Source of the DNA: Golubevia sp. BC0850
Lineage: Eukaryota; Basidiomycota; Exobasidiomycetes; Golubeviales; Golubeviaceae
Assembly: GCA_012976225.1 (NCBI GenBank)
Contig: JAAVVG010000025.1
Span: forward strand, 186,001-250,000
Direction: 5' to 3'
DNA: 64,000 nucleotides
The notes under the pieces: generated by a model
Databases searched by the model: none
What the model saw: only the letters and a program-made list of their open reading frames with translations
What the model was told of the DNA's origin: nothing
Position numbers and translations under genes: made by a program
Part shown: positions 34,948 through 51,581 of the stretch, one piece after another
How positions within the stretch are numbered: the stretch's first letter is position 1
How the letters are laid out: the number at the start of each line of letters is the position of its first letter

Positions 34948-36713
34948 ATGAGATTTCTTTCAAGCTTCACCGCCGCACTCCTTTCAGCTAGCCTGATCGC
35001 AGCTGCCTCCCTTCAATCTCCCGGCCTGGAGAAGAGAGCTGATGGACGTAGCGTCTTCGCGCACGTGGTCGTTGGAATCCTATCCAAGTACACGGTTCAA
35101 GATTGGGAGAATGAGATGACTGCGGCCCAAGCCATCGGAATCGATGCCTTTGCTCTAAACGTCGCCAATCCTGCAACTGATGACTTCACCGAGAATCAAT
35201 TGAACCTAGCATACCAAGCCGCCGAGAACAAGGTCAGTCACAGTCACAGTCAGGAGGAGTCAAGTAGAGTGTTGTTGCCATGTATGATTCTCATCTTATC
35301 CCCTTTCTTCGACCTTTCTCTGAAATCAGGGATTCAAAGTTTTCATCAGTTTCGATTTTGGTGGGTCTCTAGAGAGTTGACAGATGTGGAACACAGACCA
35401 GTGACCCATCCCTCTTACTTTACTTTTTTCCCATTCACCTCCCATTTCCAGCTTACTGGCAAACAGGTGATATTGCTGGAGTTTCTAGTTTCGTCAACGA
35501 ATTCTCCAGCAAGCCTGCACAATTCCTTTACAACGGAGCTGCTTTCGTCTCTTCGTTCATCGGAGGAAATGGAAGAGACTTCAATTGGCAAGCTGTGAAA
35601 GACGCAAGTCCTAACAAGGCCCTTTACGTCGTACCAAACAATTTTGCTGCAGACGCTGGAAAAGCTGGCATCGACGGACTATTTGCCTGGGAATCAGATT
35701 GGCCAACTTCTAACAACGAAGCTATGTGAGTTCAAGAGTCATTTGCGAAATCAGATCGGTCTTGTTGACTAACAATCTCGGATCTTACTCCTGTTTTTTC
35801 TATCTCAGTGCTGGTCCTCTGACTGGTTCCATCGACAATGACTATATCAGTAACGCTCAAGGAGCGGGAAAATCTTACATGGCCGGAGTCAGTCCATGGT
35901 TCTCAACTCATTTCAGCAACAAAAACACTGTCTATTACTCTGATAATCTGGTGAGTGAACACACTTTCTGGTGTCTTGCCCCTCGTCTAGACTTCTGGCC
36001 TCAACTCATCGCTCTACTCTTTCCTCCAATTTCTCTCACCCTTGACAGTGGCAAAGCAGATGGGACATGCTCCTAGGATTGAACTCTCAGTTCGCAGAGA
36101 TCGTCACCTGGAACGATTACGGAGAATCCCACTACATCAACTCTCCCAACAATGCTCATACTGATGATGGCAGTTCCGCCTGGACTTATGGAATCGACCA
36201 CTCCGCTTGGCAGCTGGTCGCCAAACCTTACATTCAAGCTTACAAGGCTGGAGCCTCTAGTGTCTCTACCGCTGGCCTCGGAAATACTCTGGTTTACTCC
36301 TACAGAAACTTGTGAGTAGTAAAGGAAGATTCCACAAGGTCAGCAGCCCATTACTGATCCCAACTCTCACTTCTCTACGTTTCCACATCTCTTTCAGCAT
36401 GAAGGACGGAAACTGTCAGACTCCCGACCGCTCAGGTCTAGGAAAGCCAGCTGGAACCGAATACATTTCTGACATTCTTGTAGTCACCGCCATTCTTGAA
36501 AATGCTGGTTCTGTGACCCTAACATCGGGAGGAAACACCCAAACTTTCAACGCCCCAGCTGGAATTTCTGCTCATCAGATTCCTCTTGGAGTCGGTAAAG
36601 TCTCAGTTGGATACAACGGTCAAATGCAAGATTCAACGTCTCAAGAAGTCTCTCGAGACTGCCCCTTCACCGAGTGGGACTACAACGCAAGAGTTGGATC
36701 TGCTTCTTTTTAG
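34948..36713 (+). CDS. Secreted GH71 alpha-1,3-glucanase (mutanase/Agn1-like)
   Basis: Endo-acting glycoside hydrolase that cuts cell-wall alpha-1,3-glucan, used in wall remodelling or cell separation. Six exons fit in phase: 34948-35232, 35330-35360, 35452-35725, 35809-35950, 36049-36311, 36398-36713 (436 residues). Signal peptide at 1-20, then a Kex2-type LEKR at 27-30, so mature protein probably starts ADGRSVFAHVVVG. Family blocks: GIDAFALNVANP, GFKVFISFDFAYW (the first ten residues come from the 31-nt exon 2), GLFAWESDWP, KSYMAGVSPWFSTH, EIVTWNDYGESHYI. The C-terminal 100 residues (beta-rich, from the start of exon 6) are the domain usually found after the barrel. Confidence 0.92.
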
Positions 36714-37304
36714 GGATCGAAGAACAATCGTGCATTCCGTAATCTAATCTACGACTGTCAGGCTCTTTAGTTCTATCTGACTGTACCCGATTTTTTTGTT
36801 ATAGATCTGAAACTGTGACCCTTGCTCGTGAAAACCTTGTCGTCAGCCTCACCACCCTCACAAGACAACTGAACTTTGGTCTATGAAAGGCTGAGATGGA
36901 AAAGTTGAAATAGGAGTTGAGCCTTAGTACAGAGGATACAGTCATACAGAAGTGCTGCGGGTTATGAGATATCATGAGAAAGAAAGAAGTCGAAGGGGAT
37001 TGTAGAGTTGCTGCTTTTGGATGAGAATGAGAACTGTGCGTTGAGACTGCAAGAACGGAGAAGATTGAGACCGAAGATTAGAGAGGAAGAAGAGAAAGAG
37101 AAGGCAGTGCGAGAAAAAGGTCTAGAAGGCATGAAGTGTGGTGTTGATGTTGAAAAATTCGAATTTGAGGATTGAAGTTTGATGCTCGATGAATTGTTTG
37201 AAGTGTTTCGGGTGAATTCTGAAGATTGAAAAGACCGAGCCTTGCAAGTTGGTAAAGAAAGCAGAAGTATACTGTTTGAAGTACAACCTCAGACATCTCA
37301 CTCT
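36714..37304. other. Intergenic region
   Basis: Convergent 3' flanks of the glucanase and GTP cyclohydrolase genes. Nothing else supported. Confidence 0.5.
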
Positions 37305-39121
37305 CTATTTCCCAATCAAGCTCATAAACTCTCCTCTAGTCTTAGCCCTATCTCTGAAAACACCCAGCATACAGCTAGTAACGGTCTTAGCCCCAGGTTT
37401 TTGAACTCCTCTCATAGCCATACACATGTGTTCGCATTCAACTACTACAGCGACACCTTGAGGTCGTAAAGCTTCGTCTAATGCTAGTGCAACTTGTTTC
37501 GTTAACCTTTCTTGCACTGATAATCTTCGTGAGAAGGTTTCTGCTAGACGAGCTAGTTTGGATAGACCTAGGACTAGACGATTTGGGATGTATCCGATAT
37601 GGATCTGAAGGAGGAGGAGAGGAGATGGAGTCAGTCGCTCCTCTTTGGATGAAGGAGTAGGGGTGACTGAAGATGGGTGAATCATGTTAAAGGAGTAGGA
37701 GGAAAGAACTCACTTTGCCCATGAAAGGAACTAAATGATGTTCACACAAACTGAAGATCTCAATGTCCTTGACAATGACCATTTCGTCATGATCTTCGTC
37801 GAAGATGGCGTTTCCAATGACCTCTATTATTTGAAGTCAATGGGAAGTTGTATTAATTCCAAGATCGAGGAGAAAGTACAGGAGTCAATAAATGCGTCTT
37901 CTCGTTTGCGATCTGACCCAGTTCATCTCTTGCGTCTTGCTTTTTCTAGGGTCTCTCAATTCTCTTGGCCAACTCACCATTCAGCTTCTCCTCATACCCT
38001 CTTGTCATCCAAAGCAAAGCCTTTGCGTATCTCTCTGGAGTCTCTTTCAATCCAGCTCTCTCCGGATCTTCTCCTAGACATTCTAGAATCGTCTTGACAG
38101 CTCCTGCTAACCTTTTCGAATTCTCAGCTTGCTGGGAGGGAGTCAGAGATAGACGGTGAAGAGTAGACTTGGCTGGAAATGATCGTGAGGATGTGAGGGA
38201 TGAGAAGAAGAAGAGTTCAAGAGTGAAAAGAGAGCTTCCAGGGATGGGATTTGTCGTAGAATGAGATGTCGTGAGACTTCTCGCATCATCCAATCCCTTG
38301 ATAAAAAGTCGATCTCTGAGAAAAGCAACAATTTTCTCGACTCTTTGAAGAACCTCAGCTCCCTTCAGTATCTCTCCTTCCTTCTTTTGGAAGAACTCAC
38401 CTGGCCAACCTAGCCCATCTTTGTCCATCACAGGAGTCAAATTCCCATTCAAGCTTCCATTGCCATTTCCACCTGCGCCTTGGTTCAAGTAAGAAGGTCC
38501 ATCTGGGTTTTCCGTCAAACTAGCCAAACTAGAGCTGATCTCTTTCAAGCTACCTCCCAATTGAGTCCTTTCACCAGTCGGAGTTCCCAATCCTCCACCT
38601 CTCTGATTAACAAAATAAGAATTGTTTGTACTCTGCCTTGAGGGAGGTAGAGAAGAAGAGGAAGGAGTTCTAGATCGATCTTGAAAAGAGGTAGAGGATT
38701 GAGTGATAGGATTCGGTGAAGACGAAGCATTCGGAGACCTTAAAGTAGAAGCTTCTGACAAAGCTTTTGTTAGAGCTAGTAATTCTGGATCGTCTTTTTG
38801 AATCTTATTCTTTGAGGTTGTTGATTGAGAGTCAGAATCAGAAGAGGCAACTTGAGGAGGCTGCTCTAACTCTTCTGCAGAAGGACCTGGATCCCTTCCA
38901 CAATCTAAACCATGACCATCTGAAGCTAGTCCTGTTAAATTGACTGGTGCGCTTGTCTTCGTCGTCGTCGTCGTCGTCGTAGCTGAGGTGTTGCTAGTAC
39001 TAGCAAGATCTTCTCGAGTCATTCCAGCTCTTGATAAAGCACCTGAAAAGAATGAATCAAAGAAATCCGCTCCAGTTGAAGCTGGAGGAGTTGAAGTTGA
39101 AGCTGATCCTTGATTCTCCAT
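37305..39121 (-). CDS. FOL2: GTP cyclohydrolase I with long disordered N-terminus
   Basis: First enzyme of folate and tetrahydrobiopterin synthesis, turning GTP into dihydroneopterin triphosphate. Exons: 38401-39121, 37978-38172, 37714-37823, 37305-37604 (sum divisible by 3, 441 residues). Residues 1-240 are low complexity with a poly-Thr run encoded by (ACG)n. The enzyme domain starts at [20 protein letters not shown] and has the Zn/catalytic CEHH ([14 protein letters not shown]), QERLTKQVA, and a late cysteine ([13 protein letters not shown]). Intron 1 is 228 nt, in frame and stop-free; splicing it gives [17 protein letters not shown], which I take as the family form. Yeast Fol2 is about 243 residues, so nearly half this protein is extra. 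Confidence 0.9.
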
Positions 39122-39169
39122 TAAGTCTTGATTCAGAAATTAAAAGTGGAAAGTAGAATCAGTTGTAGT

Positions 39170-41669
39170 ATGTTGTTGTGTTCTTCTTTTCGAGGAAGCA
39201 GCATCTCTCTCTCACACACACTCCAATCACCCAAAATTATCTTCATCATCTCAATTGCTTTTCGTCGTAGACCTGAAGAATCTGAAGCAGGACCTTCAAA
39301 TGGAAATGTGCCAGGACCTTTATTCTTAGGCGACAGCGTTCAAGTCAAGGAAGAAGATGAAGAAATGGATGAGAGAGACCAACTCTTTGATGGTGATTCA
39401 GATCTGTCCGATGAAGATGGTCCAGGAGGAGAGAATGGTGCTGATACTACAATAAACACGAGAGGTATCGCTGAGAGAAGAGTCGGTTCTAAACCAGCAG
39501 CAAAGAATAAGAGGGGGCGAGTTAGATTCAGCATGGATAGTGGTGGTGTTGGTTTGGATTGTTACTATCTACCCAACTCTCTTCTCCTGTTCTCCCTATG
39601 TTGAGAGCCACCTGATATGCTCTCCAATCTCTACTTGATATCCTTTCATGTCGCTCGATCAGAGCCTCTTCTAACGTTCCCTTCAAACTAGGTACTCAGC
39701 TCCCACCTCCAAGATCTTTAACTCTTTCTTGCGACATCTTAGTCAAGAGAGTCCAAAGTGGAACCGTGGATGTCAATCCTGAATATCAGAGAGATACAGT
39801 TTGGACTTCTGACAGTCAGAGTGCTCTGATTGATAGTATCTTCAGAAGATGTGAGTTTCCTCAGAGGCAAGTTGCGAGAGTGGGGTCGGAATGCCTTTGC
39901 TGGGTTGTCGCTATCGATGCATCTGATCAGTAGGTGTGAGAAGAGTTATCGAATTTAAAGATTTGTGAAACTCCGTTCGCATAGAAAGGAGGTAGCGCAG
40001 TCAGCCCGAATCATCCCTTTACTTCCTTTCTCCACCTTCCTCGCTTCAACCCCTCTGACCCTTCTTATTCCTCTCCTTTCATCCTATCAGACTACGTACC
40101 TCCAATTCTATTCTCTCGTGTAGAGAAAGACACACAGGAAGGAGGAGGCGCGTCCGATCCTGCTACTCGTAGAACCTTCAACCCAACCATTCAACCTCCC
40201 AAAAAGACGAAGAATGGAACTGCTGCCGCTGCCACCACTACTGGTTCCAAAAGAAAGAGAAATGACGACGATGAAGCCGACGACGACGAAGATGATGATG
40301 ACGAAGATGTGTTGGTGGACAAATATGTTTGCATCGATGGGAAACAGAGACTCTCTAGTATGTGAGTAGTCAAGTAAACAAGATGAGATTTTTGATTGAA
40401 GACTTGCGAGAGAATTCTTGAGCTCACTTGCTCTCTCATTCTTCCCTCTCCTCTCTGCCATCTCCCAGCGTCAATTTCGTTCATAATCACATTCCAATCA
40501 TAGATCCAAAGACCAAGAACAAGTTCTGGTTCAACGATTCACCAGCAGAAAACAAGGTTGGAATCTCAGCTAAATTAAGAAAAGCTTCCGAAGATTCTCA
40601 AATCACGGTAGTAGAGTGTAGGCACCTTGATCCGAGGATCGAGCGTGAGATGTTCTCTAGAGTCCAAATGGGACTCACTTTTAACTCCTGCTGAAAAACT
40701 CAAAGTTCAGCCTGGAGCTTGGCCAGCCTTCTTCAGAAGAATGTCAGAAGCTTATTCGAAAGAAAGTAGCAAGACTCAAGAATCTCATCCGGAATTAGGT
40801 GATTTGGTCGATACTGCCAGAGCTGGGGACTTCAAATTGATTGCTCAACTTAGTTTGTTGATCATACATAGAGACAAAGTAGATTATTGTCATAGTGATA
40901 CTGACATGACGGTTAGTATCCTCCGGTTCCCTTTGGCTCTCGTCTTCATGACTGACATCTCAACTCTCAACACCAACCCCCCTCTCTCTTGTGACGATTC
41001 ATATGCCTCTCTCCATCTCTCAGAAATGGTTAAAGTCAGACGAAAGACTGGGCGAGACCCTTAATCTAAAGACGACTAGAGTGATTGAGGGGGCTTTGAT
41101 GTCATTCGTAGAGTTATCAAGAGAAGGTGATCCTGGAGTTTTACCCGGTTTGAAGAATGGCTTGCCTAGAAAGATACTAGGTGAGTAAGAACTCTGATTA
41201 AGGATTAAGAAAAGTTCTTGGTAGACGAGCCCCGTATTTATGAGCTCCCTCTCCTTTATCTCATTCCTTTCCAACTTGGCAAACAGCTCCAATCGAATTC
41301 GTCTATATGGCCCTGTTCGTTTACACCATCGGTGATAAGCTGAAGCCGTATCCAGGGGAAAGGACTAGGGCCCTGCTAAACATAAGAAAAGCTATCGCTA
41401 GCAAACATCAGGTGAGTCAGACTCAACAAAAGGTTCGTTTCAACTTCAAAAACTCTTTTTTCACTCTATCTCCTTCTTCTACGCACTCTCTCGATCTCAT
41501 TCAACAGGACGTCATGTGGAAAGCTGCTATTGCTAAAGACTACAGAGAAGCTATCAAGGCGGAACTTAATCTCTTGAAAGACGAAGGCTTCCTTGTCAAA
41601 AGCTCATCTTCCGAAAGATCTTCCGTAGCTTCTACTTCTAAACCTAAGAAGAAGAAGAAGACAACTTGA
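39170..41669 (+). CDS. DUF262-domain protein with an apparent one-base frameshift
   Basis: DUF262 is the ParB-like N-terminal fold of prokaryotic GmrSD restriction enzymes, also found in fungi with unknown role. Exons: 39170-39551, 39692-39850, 40091-40361, 40469-40911, 41024-41180, 41287-41411, 41508-41669. Core blocks: VNPEYQRDTVW, ALIDSIFRR, YYVPPILFS, and the catalytic-type IDGKQRLSSI. An acidic insert lies just before it, and the N-terminus is acidic and disordered. Near 40677-40682 the frame changes: REMFSRVQMGL is followed by LTPAEKLKV one base out, and the exon sum is one base over a multiple of 3. A single extra T in cactttta would explain it. Start codon uncertain; the ATG at 39170 leaves only 48 bp to the GTP cyclohydrolase start. 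Confidence 0.75.
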
Positions 41670-42375
41670 AGGTCGACCTCTCGGGTTTTTGAATTTTCGT
41701 CAGAAGGTTAGGGGAAGAGTCGGCTGGGATAATCGGAATCAACAAGATCTTTTTCGCCTAAGTTTTAGAAATGCAATTCACTCCTTTGTCGAAACTTTAC
41801 CCTTCCTTTTTCTCTTGTTCTTGAGTTGTGTTATATAAGAAACTTCATGACCCTATTGTTCTCACCATTGTTCTGTAATAAAGGTCAATTTCTCTCTTGT
41901 TGTTCATAAGCTTTGTCTGAACTCTTGTCCGTCTCCATTCTTCGATGGACTGAGAAGATCCAAGAAAATGAAGATTCAAAGCGCTCAGAGCTTATGCTCT
42001 CCGCTGTCCTATCGTCATATGTATGCTGCTGTGGAGATGAGTTCAAATGGATTTTGCCCTCTTCCACGCTTCCACTTTCTTCGCTCTCATCACAATAAAC
42101 CAAGGACGCATGTCAAAAGCAAAACAGCGTAGCTCATTAGGATGATTTGTTCAAGTCAGTCAACCTTCAGACCGATGCGTAATTTGTGGGAGCGTGAATT
42201 AGATTCAGGAGAACATTGTCAAGTAAAATACATCGTCAGGAATCAGGGAAGCAAAGAGAAAGCACCGAACACGACAGAAGGAAGGAGTACTGCAAGGGTA
42301 AAAATGTAAACCAGAAAGAAGACCTTGATGTAGGAATCACGAGTTCAAAGGAGTCAAAGGGAGGCATGAGATAGC
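41670..42375. other. Intergenic region with polyadenylation motif
   Basis: Convergent 3' flanks of the DUF262 and SMC3 genes. AATAAA at 41877-41882 on the plus strand is a plausible poly(A) signal for the DUF262 gene. No other feature. Confidence 0.5.
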
Positions 42376-47378
<5,003 letters not shown>

Positions 47379-47870
47379 CGTCTAGAATGATCACTCTAGA
47401 TAACTTCTTCTTCTTCTTCTTGATGCTAGTGAGGGTATGATTTGGAGATGAGTCGAGTTTGATTCAAGGTTAGATGATGTTGTTTGCGTTGTGATGGTCG
47501 GGAGGAAGCGAGGAAAAGTCGCGTTGTCATGAAAGTTGCGCGTTGCTTTCTTCGTCGCGTCATTCAGTTCCACCTTCGCAAATCTATTGGTCAAACTGCC
47601 TCTCAAGCAAGCTGTTTCCTGAAATCATCAACCTTTACGCGTCACTCGTCGAGCAGAAGTCATCTTCAAAGAAAAGGGTCGTGAAGATTCGTTTTTGAGA
47701 AGCTCGTGTACATAGTTTGAAGATACGAAACAAACTCTAGATGAAAGCAGATGGGAACAGATTGGAGGAAGCATCTATCTGACAGAGAAAACCGAAAAAG
47801 GAGGGAGAGAAAACACGTCATCTTGAGAAACCAAACCCCTTGGAGAGCGAGAGAGAGAAGAGAAGGGGAA
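47379..47870. other. SMC3 promoter and transporter 3' flank
   Basis: About 490 bp between two minus-strand genes. A short AAG/CTT run near 47406-47418 and no TATA box. No gene. Confidence 0.45.
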
Positions 47871-50338
47871 TCAAGCATCCTTGGTGAGAGTTTGGACTCC
47901 GTTGTCGTCGGCCTTCTCCTCATCGAAGGAACGTTTCTCATCAGAGTCTCTCTTTTCGTTGACGTTGGAGGTCTCTGGTTGAGTTTCGAGATCGACTGGG
48001 TTGGCACGAGGAGCTTCTGCTCCTGCAGCAGCAGCGACCTCGAAGTTGTAGCCTTTTCTCTCAGGACCAACTGAGATCCAGAAGGCAATTCCAAGAGCGA
48101 TGATGGCAGTCGCGATTCCCATGACTGGAGAGGAGAGAGGAAGAGAAGTATGGGTTAGGAGGAGAGCTGGAAGGATGAGAGTAGAGGTTTGAAGCTTACC
48201 AGGTCCAAAGGCTTCAACGCGCTCGCCGCTAGCGCTGGTGATGAAGGTTCTGTAAGAGAAGAAGGATAGGGCCAAAGGGGGTGGGAGGGGAGGTCAGCTT
48301 GAGGAAACGGAGGGGGAGCGAGACCTTCCAGCCTCTTCTTGTCGACACTCACCTCTCGGAAATCTCAGTAACGATCTGCGCAGATGGAGAGCTGATAGCG
48401 TTACCAAGCTGGTATGCAATTCTTCAATTGTCGATTTGAAGGAAGGTGAAGAGAGGTGGAGAGAGTCGGGAGAAATTAGATCAGCGACACGTAAGAAGAG
48501 AAGGAGCACGCACCACGCTGCCACAAAACATACCCTGGGAATGAGGCTCTGAACATTGGTGGAGCAAGCTCTGTCAAGTGCTTTGAGAGTGAACAAAGAG
48601 AGACGAGAAGGTCAGCTCCGGTACTCGAGGGGAAGGGGTGGGGCCTTTGACGTCTACTCACGACAGGGATGACTCCCCAAGCTCCTTGAACGAAGAATTG
48701 AAGCATGAATCCGGAAGCTGAAAGACCACTCTCAGTGTTTGGAAGAACCCAGGCTGGAATCAAGCAGGCAGAGATGAGGGCTGCTACGAAGATGGAACGA
48801 CGACGACCGAAAGATTGAGAAAGCCATCCGATGATTGTACCTCCAACACAGGCTCCGGTCTTCATGAGGATCGAAGCTCTAGAAGCTTGAGCGTTGTTGA
48901 AACTTTTGGTAGTGAGGAGCATCGTAGTGTAGGTATCTTGCGTGGTGTGGGAGTAGAAGTTGAAGAGGGCCTGCGGTGAAGAAGAGAGAAAAAAGGGCGT
49001 TAGCTTGAGTTCCAAGTCTCCAACCCCTGCCCACTCTACCAGACTTTCGTCCTACTCACCATGAGAATGACACAGTAGATGATTCTCTTCCATTCTTGCT
49101 TGATGCAGCTTCCGAATTGGGAAAGGAAGGCACTGGTACCAGCTCCCTTCTTACCGTTCTTCTTGGCTTCGATGAATTGAGAACTCTCTGGGAAGCAAAG
49201 ACGCAAGAGTCCTACAGCGAAAGACATACCGGCTCCTACCCAAAAGAGAGTGTGGAAACCAGCTTTGGAATGAAGAGACACGATGGAAGAGAGTCGAGGG
49301 AAGGATGGTCGAGTGAGAAACACAACAGAGAGAAACACAACGCGCCCTTGTTCTCGAAAATTGACTACTCACCTGGTGCAGCTCCAACACCCAAGTTCAT
49401 GCAGGCAGCGAGAACGTATCCGAACGAGTAACCTTGTTGGAGTACCCCGGAAGCAAGTCCACGAGCTTCGACCGGGATGTTCTCCAAAGCCATCGAGATT
49501 GCTGAACCCCAAATACCTCCCATAGCAATTCCAAAGAGGGCTCTGATGGCTAGGAAAGTGTTGAAGGTAGGGGCGTAGATCGAACCGACTTGAAGAGCTC
49601 CAAGCAAGATCATGTTCAAAGTCATGGGATACTTTCTCCCGTAGAAATCAGAAGTGACTCCAAAAAGGACGGCTCCGACAGATCTCAAGAGTAGAGCTGA
49701 AGGAAGAGGGGGGAGAGAAGAGAACAGAAAGGGGGTAGAGAGGTCAGAAAGAGACAGACGAAGATCTTGGGAACCCCTTCAATTTTTTAAACGCACTCAA
49801 CGTAATGGCGGTACTGACGTCTCCCTTTGAGACGCCGTAATAAGCTGCGACCTTGGTCATAGAGATACTCAAAGCGTGGAAGTCGACCTGTTGGAAAGAA
49901 GGGGATGGAGTCCAAGGAGTTTAGCTGAAGCTCCGATTTCAATTAGCTGAAGCTCCGATTTCAATTTTCTTGGTGATGATGTCTTTGACTTACAGCATCA
50001 GCAGTCCATGCGAGGAAACCACAAGCGTAGAACAGCCATCCTAGGAGAGAAGTAGGGAAAGTGGAAATAGGTCAGCGCGATTGAATTGACAGCGACGAAG
50101 ACGGTCAAGACCTTTCCTCTTTGAGTTTCTTTCTTCCTTCGTGCGACTCACCTTTGGCGGTAACAGTCCCTAAAAGCTTGAAAGGGTTGACAGGCTTTGC
50201 CATTGGTTGATACTCAATCGTCTCGTTACCATCTTTGTCAAGGATTGTGATTCTGTTGGAAAACCTGAACAAGTCCTTAAAGGACTCTCTAGCTCCTGCC
50301 ATGACTCCTAGTTGGGTTGGTCTTTGTTTTTCAGACAT
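47871..50338 (-). CDS. JEN1: JEN1-like carboxylate/proton symporter (MFS)
   Basis: Plasma-membrane uptake of lactate, pyruvate or related acids. Ten exons: 50152-50338, 49994-50040, 49802-49887, 49373-49696, 49060-49262, 48662-48970, 48534-48580, 48353-48421, 48200-48249, 47871-48124 (about 525 residues). It carries the JEN signature N-x-x-S/T-H-x-S/T-Q-D as NFYSHTTQDTYTTML, plus GFLAWTADAVDFHALS, DFYGRKYP (MFS loop 2-3) and FPGIAYQLGNAISSPSAQ. The C-terminal tail is hydrophilic and Asp/Glu/Lys rich. Exons 3 and 4 do not join in phase: the sum is one base off, and the expected residues between AIT and LLLRS are incomplete. A microexon or a base error is likely. A TATA box lies 253 bp upstream of the ATG. 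Confidence 0.88.
49921..49964. repeat. Perfect 22-bp tandem duplication in JEN1 intron 2
   Basis: TTAGCTGAAGCTCCGATTTC followed by AA occurs twice head to tail with no mismatch inside the intron between exons 2 and 3. It looks recent. Confidence 0.85.
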
Positions 50339-51581
50339 TTGAGAGAAAGTAGATGTTGGAAGAGAGGTAGGTGGCTGGTAGAGAGAAGGATGGAGAAGAA
50401 GTTGGTCAGTGAAGAGTGAAGAACGAAGATGTCGCTGGAAGAAACCCACTAGTCGAGGGCGTCTTCAGGAGTTGAGATTTGAAAGAGGTGTGGAGATGAG
50501 ATGAGAAAAGGTAGAGAAGAAGAGGAGGAGATGAGAGAAATGTGAAGGATGTGGGGGAAGAAGAAAAAAGGAGGGGAAGAGGGATCTCCCTTTATACCTT
50601 CCGTAGGTATCCTAGGATGCCCCATTTTTGCTGCCTCCTTCTAGTATTTCTTTCCCTCTCCGAGTTTCCCCTATGCTCTCACCCTCAGTCCAACCTCTCC
50701 AGCCAATGAGCATCCTTCCTTCAAAAGTGAGGGAGCGGTCTTCAACCGCCAAGCTTCGTATCTCATAGCAAGGGGTCAACTCATGAGAAGAACAAGCCCC
50801 TTCTGAGGCAAACGAAGAGAGAAAACAAAGGATGGCGGACCTTTGTCAATTCGTTTCCAGTTATGTATGATCTCCTTCAGATTCTGGAAGAAAGGGGAAA
50901 AAGAGGCTCCTCGTGCTCGCGTGGATCGGTTCGACGTTCGAGCCGACCGTTACAAGATCGGGAAGCCACGAAATCTCTTTTACTGAAGGTGTGGGGTTCT
51001 TTCTGCCCTATGTAGTCCAAGGCTTCTTGAACAATACTGATCCTTTTCCAAGACTTTTAGGGAAGTATGACCTCATGTTTTTTCTCATACTCTGCAGATA
51101 AGAGGAGGTAAGAGGGAGGGAGAGAGAGGGAGGTGAGGGATGCAACGTGGTAGGGCTAAACGAAGGACTTGCCATGATTCCATCTCAACTTCGTCGCTTC
51201 AAGCTTCAATCCCCGCAACTTTTCTTTACATAGACTGTGCCCGGTCAGGCTGGGGAGGAGTTCCGTTTGTCCGCGCAGCTAAGCCTGCGGGCTGGGGGGA
51301 ATGGGGTTGGGCGGAGATGAATTTAAACAATTGTCCAGGAAACTCCATACGTAGTTTCTTCCCAAGCACCAACTGTGTATGGAGTCTCCAGTTCTAGACT
51401 GCTGGACTGACTAAATTATCCTTGAGTTGATCTCCCGAAGTCGAAGAGATTGGAGAACACGAGCGTCTCGCTTTACGTTTCTCCCCTCGCTCGATCGCTT
51501 CACTTTTCGATCATCCCCACATTTTTTCCAACTCTTGAATTTCAAAAGTTCCAAACTCTATCTCAATCCATTTCGACAATC
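50339..51581. promoter_or_regulatory. JEN1 promoter region
   Basis: About 1.24 kb upstream of the transporter. On the minus strand TATAAA lies at 50591-50596. The length fits a gene under carbon-source control, as JEN genes are in yeasts, but I could not pick out activator or repressor sites with confidence. No gene supported. Confidence 0.5.
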
